From: Microvirga solisilvae | GTDB lineage: Bacteria > Pseudomonadota > Alphaproteobacteria > Rhizobiales > Beijerinckiaceae | NCBI RefSeq assembly: GCF_022808595.1 | Contig: NZ_JAKUCN010000002.1 | Span: 248,001 to 312,000 of the forward strand | Length of the DNA: 64,000 nucleotides | Direction: 5' to 3' | Part shown: positions 7,663 to 19,215 of the stretch, piece by piece | Layout: every line of letters starts with the position of its first letter | Numbering within the stretch: position 1 is the stretch's first letter | Made by a program: the position numbers and the translations under genes | Notes under the pieces: generated by a model | Told to the model about the DNA's origin: nothing | Database searches by the model: none | The model's input: the letters and a program-made list of their open reading frames with translations, nothing else

Positions 7663-8126
7663 TTGTCCAGCCGCAATTTCGGCTCCGGACTGACGCTTGG
7701 AACCGACATGAAGAATGTCGGTACGGATACGAGATTTCGCGCATCGGCCGGATCGGGCATCAGGATGGTCTCGATCATGCGTCCACGCGCGAAGCGCGAG
7801 GCGAGGTCCGGATAGGAAAGCTCGATCGGGAAGACGCAAGAGAGATCAAAGCTAAGAGGAGAGCCCGTCTTCACGCGCTCTTTACCTTTGAAGATGCTGC
7901 GGACGATAACTCTCAATTTGGCGCAGCCCGAATGGCCCGTTCCGCTTGTGCGCCGCGCTGAGACGATCTCTGCCTGAATGTGCAAGGGAGCGTTGCGTCC
8001 TGCGCGCCTGACAGCGGCGGCTTCTTCAGGCGTCAAAGGCGCCATCGCGAAACCGGCTGTGCCGGTAATCAGCAGCGCGCCGACAATCGCCGGAGCGAGC
8101 TTCAAGAAACGCCTGCGATCAATCAT
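7659..8126 (-). CDS. Hypothetical exported protein (Tat-like signal)
   Basis: A 155-residue protein beginning MIDRRRFLKLAPAIVGALL, resembling a twin-arginine signal (R-R-x-F-L-K) followed by a hydrophobic stretch and possible cleavage after GFAMA near residue 28. The mature part has two cysteines (SGCAKLRV, DLSCVF) that could pair, with no recognised domain. The ATG overlaps the 3' end of the GntR gene by four bases, so it is translationally coupled to the regulator. Lack of known cofactor motifs makes Tat export of a folded protein plausible but unproven. Confidence 0.65.
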   Translation of the reverse strand: MIDRRRFLKLAPAIVGALLITGTAGFAMAPLTPEEAAAVRRAGRNAPLHIQAEIVSARRTSGTGHSGCAKLRVIVRSIFKGKERVKTGSPLSFDLSCVFPIELSYPDLASRFARGRMIETILMPDPADARNLVSVPTFFMSVPSVSPEPKLRLDN

Positions 8127-8830
8127 CCTGCTTTCGCGTTCGTTTTCTGATGCTCTTCGAGATAACGGCGCAAGGACTCGCCTGCGCCCTCAATATGCGC
8201 CTTCAGAAGCGTGCAGGCTGCCGCGATCTTTCCTTCTGAACACAGCTTGAGAAGCTCCGCATGCTCTGCCGCCGCGCGCTCCATGCCTTGGGTCAGGGAG
8301 AGCTGGAGTCGCGTATGGCGGTCGCTTTCCTGCAAAAGGTTCGCGACGATGGCGAGGGATCGCGGCTGCTTGGCGTGCTGATAGAGCACCATGTGGAATT
8401 CGTTGTTCAGCTCGCCCCAGCGGCCGATATGCATGGCCTGCAGTTCCGACGCATATTCCTGCAGGATCCCGTTCAGCCGCTCGTAATCGGCCTGCGTGAG
8501 GCGAGGGGCCGAGGCTTTCAAGAGGCGCGGCTCAAGGAGCGCGCGCAGCTCGAACAGCTCGCCGATCTCGTCCGTCGACAGCTCCGAGACGATGGCGCCC
8601 CGATGGGGGTGGATCTTCACCAGCCCCTCCGCTTCGAGCTGCATCAGCGCCTCGCGCACGGGGATGCGGCTCACGCCGAACTCGGCAGCCAGCGCATCCT
8701 GGCGCAGCTGGAAGCCCGACTTGAATTCCCCGTCCACGATCCGGCGGCGCAACTCCTCCGCCACGGCCGAGGAGATCGTCCGATGCTGGAGGGATTTGCG
8801 GGCGGGGCTGGCGGGCGGCATGGCGTTCAC
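8123..8830 (-). CDS. GntR-family (FadR/FCD) transcriptional regulator of the hydroxyproline cluster
   Basis: 235 residues. Residues ~18-85 are the winged helix (SSAVAEELRRRIVDGEF, FGVSRIPVREALMQLEAEGLV, HRGAIV), and residues ~95-225 are an all-helical FCD effector domain with FELRALLEPRL, NNEFHMVLY, HAELL and HIEGA, whose His residues typically bind metal near the ligand. It is divergent from the hydroxyproline genes with a 128-base spacer carrying a FadR-type near-palindrome (8902-8913), so it is likely their substrate-responsive repressor. That ligand assignment is inference from position. Confidence 0.88.
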   Translation of the reverse strand: MNAMPPASPARKSLQHRTISSAVAEELRRRIVDGEFKSGFQLRQDALAAEFGVSRIPVREALMQLEAEGLVKIHPHRGAIVSELSTDEIGELFELRALLEPRLLKASAPRLTQADYERLNGILQEYASELQAMHIGRWGELNNEFHMVLYQHAKQPRSLAIVANLLQESDRHTRLQLSLTQGMERAAAEHAELLKLCSEGKIAAACTLLKAHIEGAGESLRRYLEEHQKTNAKAG

Positions 8831-8901
8831 GATGATCTAAAAACGAAGCGGGACTTTATAACCCTATAGCAGGGCCGGGAGAGAATGGCTTGACTCTGCA
8901 G

Positions 8902-8913
8902 ATTTTATACAAT
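8902..8913. promoter_or_regulatory. Candidate GntR/FCD operator
   Basis: ATTTTATACAAT differs from the perfect FCD-regulator palindrome ATTGTATACAAT by one base. It lies 46 bases upstream of the DapA-family start, just after a TTGACT hexamer (8890-8895), so a bound regulator would cover a promoter. Confidence 0.5.
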
Positions 8914-8958
8914 CTACAATAACGGCATTCAACAGCGATTCCGGGAGCTAAGGATCCA

Positions 8959-9888
8959 ATGGCGAAGAAAATCGGCTGGGAAGGCGTCTTTCCCGCAGTG
9001 ACCACCCAGTTCAAGCCGAATTACGAGCTTGATCTCGATGCTACCGCCAAGGTGCTGGACGGGCTGATCCGGGACGGCGTCTCCGGCCTCATCGTCTGCG
9101 GCACGGTAGGCGAGAACACCTCGCTCTCCCGCTCGGAGAAGGTGGCCGTGATGGAGACCGCGAAGGCGGTGTCCAAGGGCCGTGTGCCGGTGATCGCCGG
9201 GATCGCCGAATTCACCACCCAGTTCGCCTCGGAAGTGGCCAAGGAAGCCGCCCGCGTCGGCCTCGACGGCGTGATGGTGATGCCCGCTCTCGTCTATTCC
9301 TCGAAGCCGCACGAGACGGCGGCGCATTTCCGCGGCGTCGCCAAGGCCACCGACCTGCCGGTCATGGTCTACAACAACCCGCCGATCTACAAGAACGACG
9401 TGACGCCGGACATTCTCGCCTCGCTCGCCGATTGCGAGACCATCGTCTGCTTCAAGGATTCCTCCGGCGATACCCGCCGCTTCACCGACACCCGCAACAT
9501 GGTGGGCGACCGTTTCGTGCTCTTCGCCGGCCTCGACGACGTGGTGGTCGAGAGCGTGATGCTGGGTGCTGCGGGCTGGATCTCCGGCATGTCGAACGCC
9601 TTCCCGCAGGAGGGCGAGACCCTGTTCCGCCTGGCGAAGGCGGGCCGCTATCAGGAGGCGCAGGCGCTCTATGATTGGTTCATGCCGCTCCTCCATCTCG
9701 ATGCGCGCCCGGACCTCGTGCAATGCATCAAGCTCTGCGAGGAAATCATGGGCCGCGGCTCCGCGCTCACCCGTCCGCCGCGCCTCGCGCTCGAAGGTAA
9801 GGACCGCGCGCATGTGGAGGAAGTCATGGCCAAGGCGTTGAAGAACCGGCCCAAGCTTCCCGATGTGGGATTGAAGCCTGCCGCTTAA
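8959..9888 (+). CDS. DapA-family lyase, probable 1-pyrroline-4-hydroxy-2-carboxylate deaminase
   Basis: A 309-residue class I aldolase-fold protein. Family residues are visible: GTVGENTSLS near residue 51, the Tyr in MVYNNPP near 139, and the Schiff-base Lys in VCFKDSSGD near 169. DapA homologues next to hydroxyproline epimerase and a D-amino-acid dehydrogenase deaminate 1-pyrroline-4-hydroxy-2-carboxylate to 2-oxoglutarate semialdehyde. That assignment rests on neighbours; 4-hydroxy-tetrahydrodipicolinate synthase (dapA proper) or keto-deoxy-sugar activity cannot be excluded from sequence alone. It is first in the operon after the GntR-bound spacer. The final dehydrogenase for the semialdehyde is not in this window. 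Confidence 0.85.
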   Translation: MAKKIGWEGVFPAVTTQFKPNYELDLDATAKVLDGLIRDGVSGLIVCGTVGENTSLSRSEKVAVMETAKAVSKGRVPVIAGIAEFTTQFASEVAKEAARVGLDGVMVMPALVYSSKPHETAAHFRGVAKATDLPVMVYNNPPIYKNDVTPDILASLADCETIVCFKDSSGDTRRFTDTRNMVGDRFVLFAGLDDVVVESVMLGAAGWISGMSNAFPQEGETLFRLAKAGRYQEAQALYDWFMPLLHLDARPDLVQCIKLCEEIMGRGSALTRPPRLALEGKDRAHVEEVMAKALKNRPKLPDVGLKPAA

Positions 9889-9970
9889 TGCAGCTTAATG
9901 ACGATGGCGGAGGGGTGATCGCTTCTCCGCCTCTTTCGATTCACGACATTTCGTTTTGAAGAGCGAAGCC

Positions 9971-10987
9971 ATGGCGCGCCACACCTTTTTCTGCATCGAC
10001 GGTCACACCTGCGGCAATCCGGTCCGCGTGGTCGGCGGCGGCAGCATTCCCCAACTCAAAGGGGAGACGATGTTCGAGCGCCGCCAGCACTTCCTGGCGG
10101 AATACGACTGGATCCGCACGGGCCTCATGTTCGAGCCGCGCGGCCACGACATGATGTCGGGCTCGATCCTCTATCCGCCGACGCGCCCCGATTGCGACGT
10201 GGGCATTCTCTTCATCGAGACATCGGGCTGCCTTCCCATGTGCGGCCACGGCACCATCGGCACGGTGACCATCGCGCTCGAAAACGGTCTCATTCATCCA
10301 AAGACGCCGGGCCTGCTGCGCCTCGATACGCCCGCAGGCGTTGTCGAAGCGCGCTACGAGCAGAACGGTCCCTTCATCGAGCGCGTGCGCATCACCAACA
10401 TTCCATCGTTCCTCTATGGCACCGGCTACGAGGTCGAGGTGGAGGGGCTTGGAACGCTCATGGTCGATGTGGCCTATGGCGGCAATTTCTACGCCATCGT
10501 TGAGCCGCAGAAACTCTACTCGGATCTTGCGGACATCAACCCGTCCGACGTGCTGCGCTGGAGCCCGAAGCTGCGCGAGGCGTTCAATGCGCGCTACCAG
10601 ATCGCTCACCCTGAGAATCCGAGCATCAATCGCCTCACGCACGTGCTCTGGACCGGCAAGGCGCAGACGCCGGAAGGCACCGCGCGCAATGCGGTGTTCT
10701 ACGGCGACAAGGCCATCGACCGCTCGCCCTGCGGCACGGGAACCTCCGCGCGCATGGCGCATCTTGCCGCGCGCGGCGCGTTGAAGGAGGGCGATGCCTT
10801 CGTGCATGAGAGCATCATCGGCTCTACCTTCACGGGCCGCATCGAAGGGCGTGCCAAGGTGGGCGACCGCGATGCGATCATCCCCTCCATCGAAGGCTGG
10901 GCGCGGGTGACGGGCTTCAATACGATCTTCATCGACGACCGCGACCCCTTCGCCATGGGCTTCCAGGTCGTGGATCAGGCGCTCTAG
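9971..10987 (+). CDS. 4-hydroxyproline epimerase (proline racemase family)
   Basis: A 338-residue protein from the ATG at 9971; an in-frame TTG at 9956 would add five residues. It has the two-base active site of the proline racemase family: Cys91 in PMCGHGT and Cys254 in DRSPCGTGTSA, plus HTCGNPVR near residue 12. Because both Cys are present it should epimerise or racemise. Trans-3-hydroxyproline dehydratases have Thr in place of the second Cys. The neighbouring FAD dehydrogenase and DapA-like deaminase favour trans-4-hydroxy-L-proline to cis-4-hydroxy-D-proline. It is second in the cluster, 82 bases after the deaminase. Confidence 0.9.
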   Translation: MARHTFFCIDGHTCGNPVRVVGGGSIPQLKGETMFERRQHFLAEYDWIRTGLMFEPRGHDMMSGSILYPPTRPDCDVGILFIETSGCLPMCGHGTIGTVTIALENGLIHPKTPGLLRLDTPAGVVEARYEQNGPFIERVRITNIPSFLYGTGYEVEVEGLGTLMVDVAYGGNFYAIVEPQKLYSDLADINPSDVLRWSPKLREAFNARYQIAHPENPSINRLTHVLWTGKAQTPEGTARNAVFYGDKAIDRSPCGTGTSARMAHLAARGALKEGDAFVHESIIGSTFTGRIEGRAKVGDRDAIIPSIEGWARVTGFNTIFIDDRDPFAMGFQVVDQAL

Positions 10988-11005
10988 GCTTAAAAAGGTT
11001 TCACG

Positions 11006-12235
11006 ATGCGGATCGCGATTGTCGGCGCAGGCATTGTCGGCCTCACCGCCGCCCATGCCCTTCTCGACCGGGGCCATCAGGTCACTCTCGTGGAACCCGG
11101 CAATAACGGGCAGCGACCCACCGATGGCAACGCGGGCTGGATCGCGCATACGGACATCATGCCGCTTGCCTCGCCCAAGGCATGGCGCAACATGCCGCGC
11201 TGGATGATGGACCCGCTCGGGCCACTGACCATTCGCCCAGGCTATCTGCCCGCGCTCGCGCCTTGGCTCCTGCGTTTCGTGCTGGCGTCCTCGCCTTCGC
11301 GCATCAAGTCCAGCATCGCGGCAATCCGCTCCATCAATGCCGAGGCGCTTCCCGCATGGAAGACGCTCCTCTCCTCGCTCCAGCTCGATTCCTTACGCGA
11401 GAAAGGCATTCTCTCGGTTTGGCGCGACGGCAATCACTTTGTCGGCGCCAAGGATGTGCTCGCCAAGCAGAAGGCGTTCGGCATTCCGTTCGAGGTCCTT
11501 TCCATGCAGGACCTCACAGCGATGGAGCCCGCGCTTCACAATGTGGAAGCGGCGGTTCTCTACACGGATGCCTGCCATGTCTCCGATCCCGCCTTGCTCG
11601 CCGCCGACCTGCTGCGGCTCGCGTTGGCGCGCGGCGCGGTTCATGTCCAGGCGAAAGCTCTCGCCGTTGAGCCTGAAGGTGATGCTGTCCGCCTCCGCAC
11701 CGAGGGTGCACAGGATGTGACGGCGGATCGCGTGCTGATCTCCGCAGGCATCTGGTCGCGGGAGCTTGCCAGAAAGCTCGGCGACAATATCCCGCTCGAC
11801 ACCGAGCGCGGATATAACGCCACCTATGCCAGCGGCGCGTTCGGTCTCGGTCGTCCGGTCGCGTTCGAGGGCGAAGGTTTTGTCGTCTCGACGCTCGACA
11901 CGGGCGACCGCGTCGGCGGCGCGGTGGAATTCGCAGGCACGCAAGCCGCGCCCAATCACGAGCGCACCTCCGCCATGATCACACGCCTGAAGTGCTTCCT
12001 GCCGCATCTCGACGAGACGCAACCGGCGAAACGCTGGATGGGTTTCCGTCCCTCGATCCCAGATTCGCTTCCTGTCATCGGGCGCGCCGGCCGCGACAAG
12101 CGCATCGTCTATGCTTTCGGTCATGGCCATTACGGTCTGACGCAGGCGGCCATCACGGCGCGTCTCGTCGCCGAACTGATGGATGATGCGCCTTCTTCCA
12201 TCGACATCACGCCGTTCTCCGCGCAACGGTTCTGA
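11006..12235 (+). CDS. FAD-dependent D-amino-acid (D-hydroxyproline) dehydrogenase
   Basis: 409 residues of the DadA/DAO fold: an N-terminal Rossmann motif IVGAGIVGLTAAHAL with the acidic end VTLVEP, then the NAGWIAH segment, and a C-terminal FAD-binding motif around GFRPSIPDSLPVIGR and FGHGHYGLT. It would oxidise the D-hydroxyproline made by the upstream epimerase to 1-pyrroline-4-hydroxy-2-carboxylate, passing electrons to the respiratory chain. There is no helix for membrane insertion, so it would be peripheral. It starts 18 bases after the epimerase stop and is clearly in its operon. General D-amino acids are an alternative substrate. Confidence 0.88.
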   Translation: MRIAIVGAGIVGLTAAHALLDRGHQVTLVEPGNNGQRPTDGNAGWIAHTDIMPLASPKAWRNMPRWMMDPLGPLTIRPGYLPALAPWLLRFVLASSPSRIKSSIAAIRSINAEALPAWKTLLSSLQLDSLREKGILSVWRDGNHFVGAKDVLAKQKAFGIPFEVLSMQDLTAMEPALHNVEAAVLYTDACHVSDPALLAADLLRLALARGAVHVQAKALAVEPEGDAVRLRTEGAQDVTADRVLISAGIWSRELARKLGDNIPLDTERGYNATYASGAFGLGRPVAFEGEGFVVSTLDTGDRVGGAVEFAGTQAAPNHERTSAMITRLKCFLPHLDETQPAKRWMGFRPSIPDSLPVIGRAGRDKRIVYAFGHGHYGLTQAAITARLVAELMDDAPSSIDITPFSAQRF

Positions 12236-12253
12236 CCAAGAGATCGCAAAAGC

Positions 12254-13270
12254 ATGAGCGAAGAAGTCTCCCTCTCGCTGGACGAGGTCCGGCGTCTGAG
12301 CATCGATGTTCTGGAAGCGGGCGGCTTGTCGCCTGACCATGCGAAGGCCATCGCCGCCGTCGTCTATGCGGGCCAGCGCGACGAATGCCATTCCCACGGC
12401 GTCTATCGCCTGCTCGGCTGCGTGCGCTCCGTGAAGGAGGGCAAGGTAAACCCGAATGCGGTGCCGGACGTGGTGGATCATGCGGCTGCCGTGGTGCGCG
12501 TGAACGCCCATTACGGTTTCTCGCCGCTCGCCTTCGAGCGCGGCAGGCCGCTTCTAATCGAGAAGGCGCGCAAGCTCGGTCTTGCGGCCATGGCGATCAA
12601 CAATTGCTATCACTTCTCCGCGCTGTGGCCAGAGGTGGAGGCTATTGCAGCAGAGGGCCTCGTGGCGCTTGCCATGACGCCGAGCCACAGCTGGGTCGCG
12701 CCGGCCGGTGGTACGAAACCTGTCTTCGGCACGAATCCCATCGCCTTCGCATGGCCGCGTCCCGATGGTCCTCCCTTCGTGTTCGACTTCGCCACCAGCG
12801 CGATTGCGCGCGGCGAGATCGAGCTGCACCGCCGTGCGGGTAAGTCCATCCCCACCGGCTGGGCCATCGACAGCGAGGGTAATCCCACCACCGACCCGAC
12901 GGCGGCGATGGCAGGAGCGATGCTCACCTTCGGCGGTCATAAGGGCTCGGCCCTCTCCGCTATGATCGAGCTGATGGCGGGTCCGCTCATCGGCGACATG
13001 ACGAGCGCGGAATCCATGGCCTTCGACGAAGGCGTGGGCGCAGCGCCCTGTCATGGCGAGTTGATCCTCGCCTTCGATCCGAAGGTGTTTCTCGGCGCGG
13101 ATGCCGCGCAGCATGTGGCGCGGGCCGAGACGATGTTCGATGCCATCGTCGGCCAAGGTGCGCGCCTGCCCTCGCAGCGCCGCTACGAGGCGCGCGAGCG
13201 CAGCGAGAGGCAGGGCGTGCGCATCCCGAAGGTGCTCTATGACGACCTGAAGGCGCTTCTGCCGCGCTAA
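12254..13270 (+). CDS. Ldh2/malate dehydrogenase-type NAD(P)H oxidoreductase, probable 1-pyrroline-2-carboxylate reductase
   Basis: 338 residues of the YbiC/Ldh family, which has a non-Rossmann NAD(P)H fold. Signatures include RDECHSHGVYRL near residue 44, NNCYHFSALWPEVE near 116, the THxW-like region PSHSWVAPAGG, FDFATSAIARGEIE and the FGGHKGSALS loop near 235. In hydroxyproline and D-proline clusters this type reduces 1-pyrroline-2-carboxylate (or piperideine-2-carboxylate) to L-proline, so this gene may deal with a side branch from D-proline or trans-3-hydroxyproline. Ureidoglycolate or malate activity cannot be ruled out. It starts 18 bases after the FAD dehydrogenase. Confidence 0.82.
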   Translation: MSEEVSLSLDEVRRLSIDVLEAGGLSPDHAKAIAAVVYAGQRDECHSHGVYRLLGCVRSVKEGKVNPNAVPDVVDHAAAVVRVNAHYGFSPLAFERGRPLLIEKARKLGLAAMAINNCYHFSALWPEVEAIAAEGLVALAMTPSHSWVAPAGGTKPVFGTNPIAFAWPRPDGPPFVFDFATSAIARGEIELHRRAGKSIPTGWAIDSEGNPTTDPTAAMAGAMLTFGGHKGSALSAMIELMAGPLIGDMTSAESMAFDEGVGAAPCHGELILAFDPKVFLGADAAQHVARAETMFDAIVGQGARLPSQRRYEARERSERQGVRIPKVLYDDLKALLPR

Positions 13271-13274
13271 GGCG

Positions 13275-14429
13275 TTAGCCGAAAGGCTTCGTGGGTGACG
13301 TGGAAGGCTGCGTGAACCAGCGCGGCCCGCTCTCCGTCATGACGATGTGATCCTCCAGCCGCACGCCGAACGCATCGGGCACGAGGATCATCGGCTCGTT
13401 GGAGAAGCACATGCCCGCTTCCAGCAGCGTGCCGTTGCCGCGCACGATGTAGGGCTCCTCATGGATGTCGAGACCCAAGCCATGTCCGGCGCGATGCGGC
13501 AGGCCGGGCACGCGGTAATCCGGCCCGAGGCCATGCGCCTCGATCACGCGGCGCGCGGCAGCATCCAGAGCCTCGCAGGGTGCGCCGATGCGGGCGGCAT
13601 CGAACACCGCCTGCTGCGCCTCACGCTCGATGGCCCAGATGCGCGCGATTTCCGGTGAAGGCTCGTCCAGCGTGTAGGTGCGCGTGAGGTCGGAGCAATA
13701 GCCGTCGATATGGCAGCCGGTATCGACGAGGATGAGGTCACCTGCGTTCAGCACCTGATCGCCTTCCGCGCCATGGGGCAGGGAGGTGGCGGTTCCGAAG
13801 GACACGACGCAGAAGGACGAGCCGTCATCCGCGCCACGCTTCCGGTGCTCGGCATCGATGAGCGAGACGATCTCGGAGGTTTTCACCCCCGGCTTCATCG
13901 CGGCATGAGCCACGCGGTGCACGTCGAGCGTCAAGCCCATGGCGTATTGAATGAGCGCGATCTCGGCGGCGGATTTACGCATCCTCAGATTGGCGATCAG
14001 CGCGCTGCCATCCACGAGACGCTCGGGCCCAAGCGCCTCGGCCAGGCGATGATAAAGGAAGAGCGGCAATTGGCCGTCGAGGGCCAGCGTGCCCTTGGGT
14101 CCGAGTAGATCGGCGACGAGAGAGGCCGGCTCCTCGTCCTCCTCCCAGGTGGCGATCTCCGCGTCGAGGCGCGGTAGAGTCTCCACCCGCGAACGCTCGA
14201 AGCCGGGCACCACATAGATCAGGCGGTCCGCCGTCACGAGCGCACCGCAGAGCCGCTCGCTCGCGTGCCAAACGAGGCCTGTGAAGTAGCGAAGGCTCTG
14301 GGTCGAGCCGAGCAACAGGCCCGTAATGCCGGCAGAAGCCATGTTCCGGCGAAGCCGCTCGAGACGCTGGAGCCTCTCGGAATCGAGGATCGGCGGAACG
14401 GGATGACGCCAGGAAGAGGAGGCCGACAT
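13275..14429 (-). CDS. M24-family Xaa-Pro peptidase
   Basis: 384 residues: an N-terminal creatinase-like domain (~1-150) and a C-terminal pita-bread metallopeptidase domain. All five dinuclear metal ligands appear in order: Asp in LVDTGCHIDG, Asp in YCSDLTRT, His in HRAGHGLGLD, Glu in SNEPM and Glu in VRLEDH. It is predicted to release or cleave proline- or hydroxyproline-containing peptides in the cytoplasm. It is convergent with the hydroxyproline operon, ending four bases away, so the pairing suggests it feeds imino acids into the pathway although it is transcribed separately. No signal peptide is present. Confidence 0.9.
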   Translation of the reverse strand: MSASSSWRHPVPPILDSERLQRLERLRRNMASAGITGLLLGSTQSLRYFTGLVWHASERLCGALVTADRLIYVVPGFERSRVETLPRLDAEIATWEEDEEPASLVADLLGPKGTLALDGQLPLFLYHRLAEALGPERLVDGSALIANLRMRKSAAEIALIQYAMGLTLDVHRVAHAAMKPGVKTSEIVSLIDAEHRKRGADDGSSFCVVSFGTATSLPHGAEGDQVLNAGDLILVDTGCHIDGYCSDLTRTYTLDEPSPEIARIWAIEREAQQAVFDAARIGAPCEALDAAARRVIEAHGLGPDYRVPGLPHRAGHGLGLDIHEEPYIVRGNGTLLEAGMCFSNEPMILVPDAFGVRLEDHIVMTESGPRWFTQPSTSPTKPFG

Positions 14430-14711
14430 GGATGTGCCTTCAATGATGGTTCGGGCGCTGAGCCTTCCTCATGGCAGACACCGATGCCGCCCGCTCGTCA
14501 AGCAGGCACGAACCGTCTTTCACTGCTGTTGCGGGGCTACCGACCAACCGTGGACCTGGAAACTTTGATGCATGATCAGCCTCGCGCAAGCCAAGGCTGC
14601 GACAAGCAGGATTGGGAAAGTTCTCATCGGATCCAAGGCCGTCGCCATGGGAGCCGCGTGTCGACCTTCATCCTTATCCGATTTTCGCGGCAAGAAGCCT
14701 ACAGCCATCCG

Positions 14712-15236
14712 ATGACCACCAAGATCATTCCCACCCAGCGCGAGACCTTCTTCGATGCGGACACATTCATTGTCTCGAAGACGGATCTGAAGGGCCGCCT
14801 GACCTATGCGAACAAAACCTTCTGCGACATGGCAGGCTACACGGAGAAGGAAATCCTCGGTCAGCCGCACAGCCTGATCCGCCATCCGGACATGCCGCGC
14901 GCAGTCTTCAAGCTGTTGTGGGACTCGATCCAGGATGGCCGGGAAGTTTTCGCCTATGTGAAGAACATGGCGCGCAATGGCGATCATTATTGGGTCTTCG
15001 CCCATGTCACGCCGTCCTTCGACCGTAACCAGAAAGTCTGCGGCTTTCACTCCAATAGGCGTGTGCCCAAGCGCAGCGCCTTGGAAAGAGCCATCATCCC
15101 CTTTTATGCCGATCTGATGCGGATCGAGGCTTCCTATCGCAATGCCAAGGAAGGCCTGGCCGCGTCCTATCAGCACCTCATGAAAACCGCCACCGCGAGC
15201 AAGACCAGCTATGATGAATTTGTCTTCTCTCTCTAA
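14712..15236 (+). CDS. PAS-domain sensor, Aer-like (input half of a split aerotaxis receptor)
   Basis: 174 residues, soluble. Residues ~20-125 form a PAS domain with Aer features: [35 protein letters not shown], then [13 protein letters not shown]. Aer PAS domains bind FAD and sense redox or oxygen. Residues after 130 are helical ([20 protein letters not shown]). In Aer this continues into a membrane anchor and signalling domain; here the frame ends and the downstream MCP begins 26 bases inside it in another frame. Together they probably form a two-chain receptor. Start is the ATG at 14712. The 282 bases upstream hold no gene I can support. Confidence 0.85.
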   Translation: MTTKIIPTQRETFFDADTFIVSKTDLKGRLTYANKTFCDMAGYTEKEILGQPHSLIRHPDMPRAVFKLLWDSIQDGREVFAYVKNMARNGDHYWVFAHVTPSFDRNQKVCGFHSNRRVPKRSALERAIIPFYADLMRIEASYRNAKEGLAASYQHLMKTATASKTSYDEFVFSL

Positions 15237-16587
15237 GGCAAGCCTTGGTTTTGCTGTTGCGGCGCTCGCTGTCACGGGACATGCCGTTGCAGCGCTCGTC
15301 CAGGGTTCGATGCCGCCCGTCGCGATGCTGATCGCCGATGCGGGCTTTATCTTCGGTGGCCTGATGCTGCTACGGACGTACCGCGCGATTGCGAGCGCGA
15401 CCGATATTCTCGACCGGATCGGACATGGCGATTTCGAGGCTCGCCTTGTCGGCAGCAGAGAAGGCGGAGCGCTCGGCGAACTCAACGGCACCATCAATGA
15501 TGCGACCGACAGGATCGACGCCTATATCCGGGAGTCGTCGGCTGCGATGGACGCGATCCGCAACAACCAGTATTTTCGGCGCATCCTGCCCGATGGATTG
15601 CAAGGGTCTCTGCTCAACGGCGCGATCATCATCAATGAAGCGTCGGAGGTCATCGAAGGTCGGCTGGCGGCGTTCAATCATTCGACGGCGGAGTTCGAGC
15701 AGGCGATCAGCACCATCGTGCAGACGCTCTCTGAATCATCCACGAACATGAGCACCATGGCATCGGTTCTGCAGGAAGGTGCGATTCTCACCGATGATCG
15801 CACAAGCCTCGTCGCGTCGACGGCATCCGACATGGCGGCCAACGTGCAGACTGTCGCCGCCGCCGTGACGCAATTGGCAGCCTCCGCACAGGAGATCGGC
15901 ACCGAGGCCGATCATTCGGCCACGCGTGCCCGGCAGGCGGCTCAGGAGGCGCAATCCACGGGAGAGATCGTCAATAGCCTCAACAACGCAGTCGAGCGGA
16001 TCAGCGCCGTTGTAGGGCTGATCACCACCATCGCCGAGCAGACCAACCTTTTGGCGCTCAACGCGACTATCGAGGCCGCACGCGCAGGCGAAGCCGGGCG
16101 CGGCTTTGCCGTGGTGGCGCAGGAGGTCAAGGCGTTGGCGACCCAGACCGCTAAGGCAACAGAAGAGATCACCGGCGAGATCGCGGAACTGCGTTCCGCC
16201 TCCAACGCCGCCGTTTCCGCCGTGTCGGAGATTTCCACCATCGTGGCGGATATCGATCACGCGACCTCTCGCATCGCGGAGAGCATTGCAGGCCAGACCG
16301 CCGCCACCGCCGAGATCGCGCGCAGCGTGGAGCAGACGTCGGCGGGAACGCAAGGCGTGACAGACAACATTCGGAGCGTGAGCCAGAACACGGCGGAGAC
16401 CAAGCATCTCGCGGGCTCGGTGCTCGATACCTCGCGACAGGTCGCTGGTCAGGGTGACCATCTGGCGGATGTGGTCCGCAAATTCCTGGTCTCACTGCGT
16501 CGCGGACCCATGGAGCGGCAGCAGAACGAGGTGGTCGCCTACAGAGGCGTCGAGCGGCGTAGCACCAACTTGCTCAAGGCCGCTTGA
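15211..16587 (+). CDS. Methyl-accepting chemotaxis protein (signalling half of split aerotaxis receptor)
   Basis: 458 residues. An N-terminal pair of hydrophobic helices (~9-55) spans the membrane with almost no periplasmic loop. A HAMP-like segment ([23 protein letters not shown]) follows, then a long coiled coil with the MCP hairpin tip [37 protein letters not shown] near residues 275-310. The C-terminus lacks a CheR-binding pentapeptide. The missing sensory loop fits input from the upstream PAS protein, whose 3' end it overlaps by 26 bases. A terminator follows. It should signal through CheW/CheA encoded elsewhere. Confidence 0.93.
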   Translation: MMNLSSLSKASLGFAVAALAVTGHAVAALVQGSMPPVAMLIADAGFIFGGLMLLRTYRAIASATDILDRIGHGDFEARLVGSREGGALGELNGTINDATDRIDAYIRESSAAMDAIRNNQYFRRILPDGLQGSLLNGAIIINEASEVIEGRLAAFNHSTAEFEQAISTIVQTLSESSTNMSTMASVLQEGAILTDDRTSLVASTASDMAANVQTVAAAVTQLAASAQEIGTEADHSATRARQAAQEAQSTGEIVNSLNNAVERISAVVGLITTIAEQTNLLALNATIEAARAGEAGRGFAVVAQEVKALATQTAKATEEITGEIAELRSASNAAVSAVSEISTIVADIDHATSRIAESIAGQTAATAEIARSVEQTSAGTQGVTDNIRSVSQNTAETKHLAGSVLDTSRQVAGQGDHLADVVRKFLVSLRRGPMERQQNEVVAYRGVERRSTNLLKAA

Positions 16588-16604
16588 GGTTTCATTCGCG
16601 CAAG

Positions 16605-16634
16605 AAAAACCCCGCTCTCGCGAGCGGGGTTTTG
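16605..16634. terminator. Rho-independent terminator between MCP and gyrB
   Basis: A ccccgctc/gagcgggg stem with a four-base loop is flanked by A and T tracts. It lies between two convergent genes and can serve both. Confidence 0.85.
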
Positions 16635-16659
16635 TCGTTTGAGGATGCTCTCGACAGTC

Positions 16660-19143
<2,484 letters not shown>

Positions 19144-19181
19144 TCAGATCAGATATTTAGTGACGATTGGTTGAAATTTCA

Positions 19182-19215
19182 CCCCCACGCGCATACGCGC
19201 GCGTGAGAAAGGGGG
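19182..19215. other. Hairpin in the gyrB 5' region
   Basis: An outer ccccc/ggggg pairing and an inner cacgcg/cgcgtg repeat form an extended stem about 100 bases upstream of the gyrB start. It could be a supercoiling-sensitive leader structure or part of the gyrB promoter region. No T-tract follows on either strand, so it does not look like a terminator. Confidence 0.35.

Noticed and set aside
14430..14711. A gene or regulatory RNA in the M24-PAS spacer
   Set aside because: No ribosome site with a protein-like frame, no strong hairpin and no recognisable motif were found.
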